From the NCBI GenBank assembly GCA_951640195.1, contig OX621176.1, forward strand, positions 992,001-1,056,000: 64,000 nt of DNA. The letters are read 5' to 3'. Every line of letters begins with the position of its first letter. Position 1 is the stretch's first letter. Of the stretch, positions 33,802 to 44,067 are shown one piece after another. The stretch is from Porpolomopsis calyptriformis. Taxonomy: Eukaryota; Basidiomycota; Agaricomycetes; Agaricales; Hygrophoraceae. The position numbers and the translations under genes were made by a program. A model generated the notes under the pieces. It was not told the origin of the DNA. It saw only the letters and a program-made list of their open reading frames with translations, and ran no database searches.

Positions 33802-36800
33802 ATGGCGACCGACACTTCTGTCACCATTTCGTTCATACCAGGAGAAGTGGTCACAGCTGGCACTAACATCATCGTTGGAGCGAATAGCCCTATAGACCCC
33901 GACTCTGCCCAGAGTGTCATCAGCATCGTCCATGCAGGCAGCCTGGTGGAGCTCACTGTCACGGTCAGCGATAGAATTGCCACAGTCTCAACCACTGGAC
34001 TTGCACCAGGAGGATACGACTTCATGATCGGCGAGCTGCTTGACACATCTGGAAACCGCTTGTCAAAGTTCATCACCCGCCCACTGATCATCCGAAAAGC
34101 CACAGGCAGCGTCTCAGCCGATTTGCGGATCGAGTATGCTATCAACTTAGCCATCGGTGAGACCTTCACAAAGAGGCTCTCTCCTCGTGACAAGAATCCG
34201 CCGGGTACCCAATTTGTCGAAATGATCAAAGCTGTGCACGTTAAAGACGGGCGCTCGGTTGATATTGCATTTGATGAGGACGGCAAGAGAGTTGACGGCG
34301 CACGACTCATCACTGAGGTCTCCCGCCGTCGGTTTGCGAAGTTCGGCCGCATTCACGAGACACTCTGGAATCACCTCCAGAACCTTTCGGATAACCAGTC
34401 TGTGGATGTTGTTATCTGGCCCCGCATCAAACAAGACGTTTCCAGTCACCGCAAGATCGTCCCAGGGGAGCCGCTGCCAGCTGAAGAGACAGAGCTTATC
34501 AGTCGTTTCCACTATATGAGATCAAAGATCATCAGCAGACTCCAGGAGCTCGGTGCACATGTACCCCGTTCCTCCCTCAACGTGCCGCCAGCTCTTAGAG
34601 GCGTGATTGTTTATGTACACGCCTCGGTCGCTGCCAGGCATATCCACACGCTTGCCCAATCCAAACATGTTGGTGTGGTCCTGCTTGATGACCGCACCGC
34701 CGTCAATGACCTCAAGGACTCGATGGCCATCACTCACTCTGATGATGTACAGACGAACCTGGGCTACAGCGGCCAAGGTGTGCGAGTTGCCATCTTCGAG
34801 GCAGGTCCCAAGAACACAGACAACCTAGTTTTTGATGGGCGATACAACCAGGATCCTCCAGACTCTGACCATGCCCGGCTTGTCTCCGCCATCGTCAAAA
34901 ATATCGAACCGGGTCGCCCACATGGACACGCTCCTGAGTGCAGCCTATACTCAGCCAATAGCTACGACAATGCTGCCCTGACCTGGGCAACCGACCAAAG
35001 TTGCACAATTATTAGCCAGAGCTTTCATCGATCATCCGAGGAGAATAGTGCGACTTTGTCATCTGATGACCTCCTCAAAGACTGGCTCGTCAAACGCTCA
35101 TACCCAACCATTGTGCATGCCGCTGGAAACGGCCCTCCATCAGAATACGTGAATCACAAGGGCTACAACACACTCGCTATTGGGAGCCATGATGACGACG
35201 CGTACCTCATGAGTGGGACATCAGTGTACCGCAATCCCTCCTCGCCACATGGTGATCGTGAGCTGCCTGAGCTGGCTGCTAATGGTGTTGCCGTGACTGC
35301 ACTCGGACTGACGAAGAGCGGCACAAGTTTCTCTGCTCCTGCTGTTGCCGGAGTTGTTGCGCTTATGCAGGAGGCAGATCCCACACTCAAGATTTGGCCC
35401 GAGGGCTGTCGGGCAATCCTCATGGCTGGCAGTAACCGCAAGCTTGCGGGAACTACTTGGTGGGCTGATGTGGGGATTTCTCGCGAGGACTCCAAGATGG
35501 GGGCTGGCGCTCTCGATGGTCGTCTTGCTGTGCTGATCGCGCAACATCGGTTCCATAAAAATAATGATGCTGCACCCAGAGGTTGGGATGCGACCGTGTT
35601 GTACCAGAGTGATGTTGACTCAGATAAGTTGGTAAAGTATCGGTACTATGTGCAGGCGCCGGGCAGGTCTTGGACCTTCGACAGGCTCAAAGCCAAGGTA
35701 GCCATAGCCTGGGACAGCACAGTCTCATCCACCGATGACCAACAGTTCACTTCTGTTCTAGATACCGATCTCGACCTCTTGGTGTGGGACAGTGCCGGAA
35801 ATACCGTATCACAGTCCACTTCCTTCGACAACAGCTATGAAGTAGCGGATTTTGATGCTATACCTGGCGAGATCTATCAAATTGTCATTCGACGCAATTC
35901 TGGTACCGATCAAGTGTGGTATGGGGTGGCCTGGACGGTGGAAGAGACCTCGTGGCGTGTTGACCGTCCTGGTACCAGTGGTTTCACGCGTTTCAAGTCT
36001 TCCGCCACGATTGCGATAGGCAGTTACGAGACTACCAACGACCCTGCGGCAGTCAGCCAAGGTGCAAAAAACTCTGCTGTTCTCTCTTTTGGCCCCTCAG
36101 AACCTACCGACCCCCAAATAGTCACTGGCCTGAACATGATCGATATGGGCAACACCTCTGGCAACAACTGGGACATTCGCCTCACCTCGTTCGCCGACAA
36201 CATCAACACAAAGCAATTCACGCTGCACATCGATACCTGGGCAGATACCATGCTCTACAATGCGCGTGTGTCCTGGTTGCAACTTGCTGCTACCGAGTCT
36301 GATATCCAATGCGGCATTTTCAAAAGCTCTCAAAGCGGAAACGTCAATGAGACAGTCACATTCCCCCAGGCTTTTGCACAACAGCCCATCGTCTTCGTCG
36401 GCCTGTGTAGATTTGATATAGGTGATAACTGGCGCATTGAGCTCTCCACATCCAATATCACCGAGACTAGTTTCGACATCCACATCAGCACCTGGGGTAG
36501 CTCGAGTCTGTGGTCGGCTCACGCCACGTGGATCGCGATTCCTGCAGACAAGGCTGGCGTGCTCATCGGCGACTTCACAGGCACCAGTAGCAGCACATGG
36601 AAGGGATCGACGACTTTTCCAGTGGCTTTTGATCGTATCCCATCACTGTTCACTGCGTTGACGCGGTTCGATGTAGACCACTTCCATAATTTCCGTGTCA
36701 GGGTGGATACAGAGGCATCTGAAACGGACCTGAGGTGGAATATCAAGACGTGGTCTGACACGACACTTTACGTAGTTCGAGCTGCATACCTGGCTATAGC

Positions 36801-36807
36801 GTTATAA
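33802..36807 (+). CDS. Subtilisin-like (S8) serine peptidase fused to three H-type lectin repeats
   Basis: This is one uninterrupted frame of 1001 codons in a region where other genes have an intron every 150-300 bp. No signal peptide is seen at MATDTSVTISFIPGEVV. Residues 1-100 look like a beta-sandwich, and 100-300 are of unknown fold. The S8 domain spans about 320-560, with GVRVAIFEAGP at 326-336, SDHARLV with His357, HAAGNG with Asn443 and GTSFSAPAVAG with Ser509. The position of the catalytic Asp is occupied by Glu333. After a jelly-roll-like segment (about 590-720), three repeats of H-type lectin character follow, at about 730-830, 835-915 and 917-1001. Each has a pattern such as DIRLTSFADN, FTLHIDTWADT and ARVSWLQLA. 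This predicts a GalNAc/Gal-binding protease. The absence of introns suggests origin by bacterial transfer or retroposition. Confidence 0.85.
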   Translation: MATDTSVTISFIPGEVVTAGTNIIVGANSPIDPDSAQSVISIVHAGSLVELTVTVSDRIATVSTTGLAPGGYDFMIGELLDTSGNRLSKFITRPLIIRKATGSVSADLRIEYAINLAIGETFTKRLSPRDKNPPGTQFVEMIKAVHVKDGRSVDIAFDEDGKRVDGARLITEVSRRRFAKFGRIHETLWNHLQNLSDNQSVDVVIWPRIKQDVSSHRKIVPGEPLPAEETELISRFHYMRSKIISRLQELGAHVPRSSLNVPPALRGVIVYVHASVAARHIHTLAQSKHVGVVLLDDRTAVNDLKDSMAITHSDDVQTNLGYSGQGVRVAIFEAGPKNTDNLVFDGRYNQDPPDSDHARLVSAIVKNIEPGRPHGHAPECSLYSANSYDNAALTWATDQSCTIISQSFHRSSEENSATLSSDDLLKDWLVKRSYPTIVHAAGNGPPSEYVNHKGYNTLAIGSHDDDAYLMSGTSVYRNPSSPHGDRELPELAANGVAVTALGLTKSGTSFSAPAVAGVVALMQEADPTLKIWPEGCRAILMAGSNRKLAGTTWWADVGISREDSKMGAGALDGRLAVLIAQHRFHKNNDAAPRGWDATVLYQSDVDSDKLVKYRYYVQAPGRSWTFDRLKAKVAIAWDSTVSSTDDQQFTSVLDTDLDLLVWDSAGNTVSQSTSFDNSYEVADFDAIPGEIYQIVIRRNSGTDQVWYGVAWTVEETSWRVDRPGTSGFTRFKSSATIAIGSYETTNDPAAVSQGAKNSAVLSFGPSEPTDPQIVTGLNMIDMGNTSGNNWDIRLTSFADNINTKQFTLHIDTWADTMLYNARVSWLQLAATESDIQCGIFKSSQSGNVNETVTFPQAFAQQPIVFVGLCRFDIGDNWRIELSTSNITETSFDIHISTWGSSSLWSAHATWIAIPADKAGVLIGDFTGTSSSTWKGSTTFPVAFDRIPSLFTALTRFDVDHFHNFRVRVDTEASETDLRWNIKTWSDTTLYVVRAAYLAIAL

Positions 36808-37639
36808 ATGGAATTAAGGAGTAACAAGGTGAAGCATTTCGAATGGCGTCTTCTGTCTATACTTTTCTGATCTCTTTTCTTTTATCTCTTTTTCGTTTGC
36901 TTGAGTTACTCTGTTGATCAGTTACCCTGTATATTGTTTCTATCCTCTCCCGGTTTCGTATCGTCCTCTTTTCATACGATCTTGTTCATACGATCTTATT
37001 TTTCGTCTTGTTTTTCGTCTCCATTTTCCCCCAGCCCTGCAAGGGAATATATTTGTTGTACAGTAGTGTATACCTGCAAATTGAGGCACGTATCCTTTGT
37101 AACGCTCTGACTTGATCCTGACTCGTAGTTAGCTTTTCGCTGTTCTTTCTAACTGGCGCTCCAACGACAAAACTAGGGAATAAGAATTTTTGGTCGTAAA
37201 ATTTCAAATACAATCATTGAAGCAAATTCCTTGAATGCCCAATTGGATGCTCGACCGACCATCACCAACTTCTAAGTATCTGAACCAGGTTGGCAGGAAT
37301 ACCCCCATACAATGAACCGCGCACCATCATGTTGCCCTTGCAACCTATAGAGGTGAAGGAGACTATCCGTTGGCATTTCATGTTTTGGATGGTGCTGTTA
37401 AGAATTGCACTGGGAACGTGCGCTTCTGATGACAGTCAAGACCACTTGACTAAAACGTCATAGTATTGGACTTACCCAATACTGTTGTTCCCAGTATATA
37501 TACCAGATTACACGTGATCAGCTAGAATCTGCTCGATGTTCATGAGAGACGGCCTCAGCGCGCTTGATCTCATGTCTCGAATTTCAGATTCGTGACAGGT
37601 GCCCCTAGGAACTTCTTAGAATACGGACTAATTGAGCAG
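36808..37639. other. Intergenic with second copy of the short direct repeat
   Basis: A pyrimidine-rich 3' flank follows the protease gene. The segment at about 37090-37140 (TTTGTAACGCTCTGACTTG, ATCCTGACT) matches the one at 32980-33030. The part 37300-37620 contains no supported gene; a decayed end of the TPR gene may begin near 37600. Confidence 0.4.
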
Positions 37640-38272
37640 TGCCTTGACCCCCCTGTATCATCCCTGGGATGTGTAGACACCTGCGAGGTTGCTCGCTGAA
37701 GTAGGCGTGGGCGGATGATTGGCACCCAGATGCTGTTAAGAGTTGGCTAAAGCCTGCTTGTGGAGTATCTCAGCAGAGACATATCATCCTCGTAATTCGT
37801 AAAAGCTTGCGAGGCTGTCCACCACTGCAAGTGTGGATGGGTGATGGACACCCAGGTGCTGCTCAGAGCAAGCTAAGGCCTGCTTGTACAGTGCCTCAGC
37901 CTCGTCATATCATTCTTGTGAATAGTAAATGTTTGCAAGGTTGTTCACTGATCCAAGTGTAGATGGGTGATCAGCGCCCAGAAGCTTCTCTTTGCTAGCT
38001 AAGGCTCATTTATACAGTGCCTCAGCCTCATCGTCGCATCCTTGTGATTCATAAACGCTTGCGAGGTTGTTTGCCGACGTAAGGGTGGATGGGTGATCAG
38101 GACCCAGAAGTTTCTCTTGGTCAGCTAAGGCCCACTTAAACAGTGCCTCAGCCTCATCATTTCGTCCTTGAGACTTGTAAACGCTCGCGAGGTTGTTCAC
38201 CACTGTAAGCGTAGATGGATGATCAGCACCCAGAAGTTTCTCTTTGTCAACTAAGGCCCGCTTGAACAGTGC
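37640..38272 (-). pseudogene. Tetratricopeptide (kinesin-light-chain type) repeat gene fragment, cut by an LTR
   Basis: Reading leftwards from 38272, the minus strand encodes four to five 42-residue TPR units of the pattern ADHPSTLTVVNNLASVYKSQ, GRNDEAEALFKWALADQEKL, LGPDHPSTLTSANNLASVYE. These are typical of fungal NB-ARC/NACHT-TPR proteins. The frame is broken by several in-frame TGA codons at positions where sibling units have Arg (for example K-stop-A for KRA and E-stop-Y for ERY). The upstream part, including any nucleotide-binding domain, is missing because LTR A begins at 38273. It is a fragment of a probable NLR-like gene; the N-terminal domain is inferred, not seen. Confidence 0.8.
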
Positions 38273-38631
38273 TGTCAGAGATATATTTTTTCTTTTTCCT
38301 TTGCTCGTCTATCTCTATTTACATCAGACAGTTTACATCAATAACTGCTTAGCCACCCAAGCTCCGCTTAGTAATAGAAGGTGACCAAGCCATATCTATA
38401 TTTAGTCTACCATCACTCTCCTTATCTACATGACTCATCCATAGTCGTTACGACTCACACGTAGTCAGCATGACTCATACTTGGCTAGTATATAAAGCTA
38501 GCAGTAGATAGACTTAGGATAAGTCTGTTTCTTTCGTTAACACCCCAATCAGTAGTCTTCCAACCCTTTAAAACCCTACACCCAGAGCCTGAAGTAAAAC
38601 CTTGCGATCAACCCTAGACTGCCGTCTAACA
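38273..38631 (+). repeat. LTR, family A (359 bp)
   Basis: It begins TGTCAGAGATATATTTTTTC and ends GACTGCCGTCTAACA, with TG...CA termini. The same 359-bp unit occurs inverted at 54550-54908 and again in plus orientation from 63845 to the window end. The next six bases, AGAAAC, are followed directly by LTR B. No matching 5-bp duplication flanks it (AGTGC left, AGAAA right), so it is probably the 5' LTR of an element interrupted just after the LTR, not a solo LTR. Confidence 0.85.
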
Positions 38632-38637
38632 AGAAAC

Positions 38638-39010
38638 TGTCAGGATTACCATTTCCATCCATTTCCACTCTTTTCCCTTATTAGGACTTATCCGTCTTAC
38701 TACGTCTCAGACCTATCTGTCTCGTAATGACTTACTACGTCTTAGACTTATGATAGCTTACCATGTCTTATACATGTCTCAGGACTGATCACCCTAGACA
38801 TTCCGACACAGTCACGTACATATGACTACCCCTAATTATCCATTACTATATAAGACTAGTAGCTACCCCTGTATCCGTAGTTTTCGACTTACTCGTCTGC
38901 ATACCTGAACTTGGTATTGCAACAGCTTTCGTACTCATCCATTCGTTATCCCTATCAATGAGTTCATCCTTAGTCAGGCCTCGAGACCCAAACAAGCTCA
39001 GGTCCTGACA
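38638..39010 (+). repeat. LTR, family B (373 bp), 5' LTR of element 1
   Basis: It begins TGTCAGGATTACC and ends CAGGTCCTGACA. An inverted copy of exactly the same length lies at 61159-61531. The two differ at about eleven positions, nearly all at CpG sites where one copy has CG and the other TG or CA. Five bases to the left read GAAAC. Confidence 0.88.
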
Positions 39011-39089
39011 GAAAGTCGAAAACTATGCTAACCTCGACCCCTGACACTTTGGACGAACAACCCCCCTCTTTTCCTACCCCTTATCAACA

Positions 39090-40333
39090 TGTCCAACATC
39101 GACGAGGTCAAGTCTGTTCTTGAACAGATCAACCAGCGCCTTATTACCCTCGAGCAAAATGCAAATCCTGCTACCGCTCTTGAGGGTTAGATAGGAGCTT
39201 TATCCATGCGTTTGGAGGAACATCGTGGGGAGCTCAATGATGAAATCACTGCCTTGGAAGAGCGCCTCACCCAAGTCACCTCCCTAACATCCTCCCCTCC
39301 AACTTCAACCTCCTCCGAACGAATCAAAGTTGCCAAACCAACTGACTATGATGGCAGCCGTGACAAATTCCCTACCTTCTACAGAGAACTTGCCCTCTAC
39401 CTTTCCATGTTCTCTAAAGCTACTGAGAGGGAGCGTGTAATCATAGCGCTCTCCTTCATGAAGGCTGGGACAGCTGCCACTTGGGCTAACAACTTTGTTG
39501 ACAAGATCTCCCGTACTGAAGCCAATGGGAAGACCATCTCCTTTGCCACCTTTGAACAGGAGTTGCGAACTGTGTTTGGAGACTCCGACCCAGGTGCCAC
39601 TGCTCGTCACAAGATTAGGATTGTCAAGCAAGGAGGATCCACTGCCGATGATTTCATTACTCACTTCGAACAGCAGGAATTCCTGACAGGCTATGATGAC
39701 ACTGCTCTCATAGAAGCCTTTAAGGAAGGCCTTGATGCCCCTCTTGTGGAGAAGATATATGCACTTCCTACCATGCCAACGACTGTGCAAGATTGGAAGG
39801 ACTGGGCATGAAAGCTAGACTGACAATGGCGAGAGCTTCAACAACGCCAACGACGGGACCTCCCAAGACCTCAACTACTCTGAGCCCCACATATTGGAAT
39901 GGAACGACACATGCCTCCCTTCCCAAAACCATCTCAACCATCTCGACCACAATCTCAGCCTCGCCCCCATCCTTCTGCCCAGCGAGAAGATGTGCCAATG
40001 GACATTGACCAGTCCAGGCGACAGCCCAAGTTCTCACCCATGCCACCCAAGCAAGCTAACCCATACAACTGTTTCAAGTGTGGAGCCCTTGGACATCTAG
40101 CTAGGGATTGCCGCCAGCCTGATCAACAAGGCCAACAGGTGCGAGTAGCAACTAAGAGTGCCAATGCCAAAGGAAAAGAAAGGCAGGCCCATACCATTGC
40201 ACTCACTGTGCCCGAAATGAACACCCCAACTACTTCCCAACTGTGTACCCCCAAGGGTGCCTCCGATGTATCCTCTCTCTCAAAGAATGAGAAACGTAGC
40301 TTGATTGCTGCCCTCTTACAGAAGGATTTTTAG
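39090..40333 (+). mobile_element. Element 1 (LTR B) gag region, Ty3/gypsy
   Basis: A gag frame starts at the ATG at 39090 (MSNIDEVKSVLEQINQRL), is interrupted by TAG at 39187, and continues through DYDGSRDKFPTFYRELALYL and TAATWANNFVDKI. It is interrupted again by TGA at 39809. The 3' part shows the CCHC zinc knuckle CFKCGALGHLARDC and ends with a TAG at 40333. The product would be the capsid/nucleocapsid polyprotein of a Ty3/gypsy retrotransposon. It is inactive in its present form. Confidence 0.85.
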
Positions 40334-40473
40334 GATGGTGCGATGAAAGCCCTGCCATTAGCACCGAATGTACTGTATCCGAGACAAATGAAACCGATCC
40401 TCTTTACGACTCTACACTCCCCCTTCAGCCAACCCTCACTCTCAGACAGTTAATCCAAGGGCAACAGAGCTTC

Positions 40474-40803
40474 TTGATAGAAGCTGTAGTAACTATGACA
40501 GATAGCGCACGGCGGTACCCCGTGGCCTGTCTCCTCGACTGTGGTGCTACCGGAAACTTCATGGACCGGAGCTGGGCCAAGCGAGTGAACTGGATGACCC
40601 ATAGACTGGAGTCTCCAATCTCTGTAAGAAATGCCGATGGAACCCTCAATAAAGGAGGACCGATTGAAGAAGAGGCCGATGCCCTCTTAACGATAGAAGA
40701 CCACCAAGAATACCTGACCCTAGAGGTTGTCGACTTAGGTGAAAAGCAGAAGATTGTCCTGGGGCTGCCATGGCTTGAGGTGCATAACCCGCAGGTTGAC
40801 TAG
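40474..40803 (+). mobile_element. Element 1 protease region
   Basis: This is a retropepsin-like domain. The active-site triad reads CLLDCGATGNFMD, with Cys in place of the Ser of the usual DSGA, then VRNADGTLNKGGPI, a flap-like segment, and IVLGLPWLEVHNP at the C-terminal end. A TAG follows at 40801-40803 where relatives have Trp. The altered active site and stop indicate a defective copy. Confidence 0.8.
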
Positions 40804-40929
40804 GCTAGGCGGACCATCAACTTTGTATGGTGTGCTGATAAGCATTGCTGGGGCACTAACACCAAGTCTATAGCCCAACAACAACTGCTAAACGATACCA
40901 TCCTAGTGGACTCATCTCCACCTACTTCC

Positions 40930-41330
40930 TCCCTTGATGCTGAAGGCCATGCGCATGAGCGACCATGCATATATGCGCATCCCCCCACTGCCCCTGGCTT
41001 TGCAGCTATGCATGCACATGAGCGACTATGTGTGTATGCGCATCCTCTCACTGCTTTTGCAGCTACCTCCTCTATGCATGCGTATGAGCAACCGTGTGTG
41101 TATGTGCATCCCCCTACTGCTTTTGCGGCTACCTCCCCTATGCATGCGCATGAGCAACTGTGCATGTATGCGCATCTCCCTACTGCTTTTTCAGCTACCT
41201 CCCCCATGCATGCGCATGAACAACCACATGTGCATGCACATCCTCCTACCGCTCCTACCCCTGCTACGTGTGCTAATGCTTTCACTCCTGGGAGCCCCGC
41301 GGATGCGCATGAGTGACCGTACGTGTATGC
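40930..41330 (+). repeat. 22-residue tandem repeats inside element 1
   Basis: At least five in-frame units of about 66 bp encode variants of HAHEQPCVYAHPPTAFAATS. The DNA alternates GCATGCGCATGAGC with GTGTATGCGCATCC and is CpG/TpG-rich. After the interruption by element 2, further units appear at about 49085-49290 (YAHPPTTPAF, VYAHPPTPPGF). The run lies between protease and reverse transcriptase, a place where chromoviruses normally have a short linker. Confidence 0.85.
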
Positions 41331-41453
41331 GCACCCTCCTACCACTCCTGCCTTCCCCTCCAATGTATCTTAGCCTGCGCACATCGAACCTGACCAATCT
41401 TCCGCTACTTCCTCTGCTGCATGTGCTAATGCTTTTACTCCTGGGAGCCCTGC

Positions 41454-41832
41454 TGTTACGATGAGTCTCTTTTTTGGTTATTATTTCCTTTCTGTGTGCC
41501 AGTTCTCTTTACTATCATTTTCGATGCTGCGATTGTCACACTGTCACAACGTGACCGTTACCTGACCGGTCGAGTCACGGTCATAAGTGTGACATTTGTC
41601 ACTCCTTCTTATCTTATCTTTTACACTTAATCATTGCTTACACAATCATTCCATGGATTGATTACATAATCACATTTTCGGACTCAGCTAGGGTAAATAT
41701 AGGCAGCTTGGAATTGCTTGTACTTCTCTAGGTTGAACCACAACTTGGACTTGCCAACTTCTTGTTTGCATTGGCTAAGACCCACATTGGACCTCCCAGA
41801 GTGAAGACCTGAGTCCTGCTTCACACCTAACA
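41454..41832 (+). repeat. LTR C, 5' LTR of element 2
   Basis: This is a 379-bp LTR with TG...CA ends. Four of its differences from the 3' LTR are CpG in the 3' copy and TpG/CpA here, as expected from deamination of methylated cytosine. The following sequence GCTGGTTCAACCTCC starts close to the LTR with TGG and may be the primer-binding site. Confidence 0.88.
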
Positions 41833-42231
41833 GCTGGTTCAACCTCCTTAACTCACCTCTTCAACCTCACTTCTTCCAGCACTTCCTTGGAACTGCTCCT
41901 TATCATCTTCCACGACTATTCACTAGTTGAAGACAACCTTGGACGTCCTATCCTCTTTCATTTGGAACTACTTGGAAGACCCTAACGGACGTCTCCACTG
42001 GTTTCAAGTTGACCACTACTCTGGACTACTCCACTGATCCTGCCCCACCTTACACCCCTATCCCTATCTGCCCCCCCTTCTTCCACACAGCCTTCCACTG
42101 CTGAACTGTTGATCTTGTATCCAGATTTGCTAGTGTCTGAAGTGCTCTAGATCAATCCCCACACGTGCCACTATGTACTCCTAAACCAGTCACCCACTTC
42201 CTTGCTTCATTAATCTGCATCTTTTGCCGAC

Positions 42232-43282
42232 ATGGTACTGACCTTATCAGGGAAGTCCACATCTGAGACAATCTGCAACGACGCCACCAGGAACAAGCTC
42301 GAGGGTTAGATACAGTCTCTTGGATGACGTAGAATTTGAAGACACCCCCAGTGAACCCCAACACCCCCCCCCCCCCCCAACCTTTCCTACACCAATGACT
42401 GATACTACCCCCAATAAGATTAAACTCGCCGAGCCCTCCACCTTCGATGGTGCCCCAAAGGATTTCAGAAACTGGATGCGGCAGGTGACTATCTACCTCC
42501 GTGGCTGACAAGTTACTAGCGATGAGGAACGTATTCTTGTTACCCTTTCCTACATGAAGGAAGGGACGGCGGCAACCTGGGCTCAGCATTATGTTGATGA
42601 ATACTTCAGTGTGGTAAATGATGAAGGAGACCCCGTTCCCCTTGGACCCTGGAGTACCTTTAGAGATGCCCTCGCTGCGAGCTTTGCGGATTGCGTAACT
42701 GAGCGGCGGGCTTGTGAGGAAGTTGAGCACTGCCGACAGGATCGCCAGCGAATTGATGAATGGATCCTCAAGCTCGAGCTTCTCTTTCACGATGCTGGTC
42801 TTGAAAACTCTGATAAGGAGCAGATTCGCATCCTTGAAAAGAACACCCACCAGGCTATTATTCGCCAGGTTTACTCATCTCCTCCCCTCCCCACCATGTA
42901 CCCAGCTTACCGCAACAAGATCATGATGATTGGACAACTCTTTGAACAGTTCCAATCCCATGAACACTTGCAAAAGCCTATGGCTCCTACCACCTTCCGT
43001 CCTACCCCCCACCCTCCTGCTCAGAACCAAACCTCTCCAGATATTAAGACCTCCTCTGGAATTATCTATGGTGGTCGAGGTGTGCCAATGGATCTGGACA
43101 AGACGCGACAGAGTAATCGTTGCTTCAATTGTGGTGAAGTTGGACACTTCTGTTGTGACTGCCCCCAGGAGAAGGTGAAGGTCAATGTTAGAGCACTTAT
43201 GATGGAGATGGATGATGATGAACTTAGTGAGCTGAATGGGCTTTTAAACCAACAGGACCAGGATTTTCACGATGGTCGGTGA
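42232..43282 (+). mobile_element. Element 2 gag region
   Basis: The frame contains FDGAPKDFRNWMRQVTIYLR, then a TGA at 42506, then KEGTAATWAQHYVDEYF and a CCHC zinc knuckle CFNCGEVGHFCCDC near 43120. A run of 15 C at 42364-42378 near the N-terminus is a likely frameshift site and separates the ATG at 42232 from the downstream frame. Confidence 0.82.
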
Positions 43283-44067
43283 AGACATGTTTCCTTCATC
43301 CGACTGAATATGCTCTTTTCTTGCATTGCTTGCAGAATGATTTGGACTTCCTCTCTACTCCCTCTATGACGCAATGTACAGTAAATGCCAATGCCAGCAT
43401 CTCTTCACCTTCTCTAACAAGTCCGAATTCAAACTCGCAACAAGCAGAAACCCTGGAATGCACCCTACCCTATCCTCTCCCCTTGTTACCCACTACTGTC
43501 GCTACTACTCTTAGACGTAACCCCCATCAAGCAATCCCCATCCTCAAGCAATGGTCTCACCCTGTATGCTTCCGCGAGATGACTCAACACACTGTTGATG
43601 AAATCAATCTGCTGTCCCCCAAGAATGCCATCTGTGCCATTAATGAACTCAAGGACCCCCACATGTTTGTTTGAGGCACCAAAGGATCCCAACTTGTTCT
43701 CAAGACCACCATTGTCACTCTTGACAATCGAGCTGAACATCAAGCAACTGCTCTGGTTGATAGTGGATGCGAAGGCTCTTGTATCGATGTGAAATATGTC
43801 CATGACCATGACCTGCACACAGTCAAGCTTGCATGTCCAATCCCTGTGTTAAATGCAGATGGCCAGCCTAATACTGAAGGACCGATCTCTGAAATGGTCA
43901 CTCTTGAGCTCAGGGTCGGTACCCACTGGGAGCGAATCAACTTTGGTGTTACCAACCTTGGCAAAGGACAGATCTTCCTCGGTCATGATTGGCTCAAGAT
44001 TCACAACCTGTCAGGACCGAGGTTCCAAGGGGGTTCTCTGGGCCTAACACGACACAATCAGGGTTGA
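43283..44067 (+). mobile_element. Element 2 protease region (interrupted)
   Basis: A linker frame is closed by TGA at 43672 and followed by the retropepsin domain with TALVDSGCEGSCID (active DSG) and VLNADGQPNTEGPI. It runs to IFLGHDWLKIHN, where solo LTR E (44009-44631) interrupts it. The reading resumes at 44637 with SVDWKKGTLIFDRCP-like sequence, the natural continuation. Confidence 0.82.

Noticed and set aside
33684..36761. Several minus-strand frames opposite the subtilase-lectin gene
   Set aside because: They follow from the high GC3-type composition of a long intronless gene; the plus strand has all catalytic motifs.
33802..36807. The subtilase gene as bacterial contamination
   Set aside because: It is embedded between fungal genes and fungal retroelements in one continuous sequence, and a repeat flanks it on both sides. 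Transfer remains possible but contamination is unlikely.
38273..38631. Solo LTR A with target duplication
   Set aside because: The flanking 5-mers AGTGC and AGAAA do not match; it is better explained as the 5' LTR of an element interrupted 6 bp further on.
40930..41330. Regular repeats that could be taken for a CRISPR-like array
   Set aside because: Units are contiguous without unique spacers, are in frame with a retroelement ORF and lie in a eukaryotic genome.
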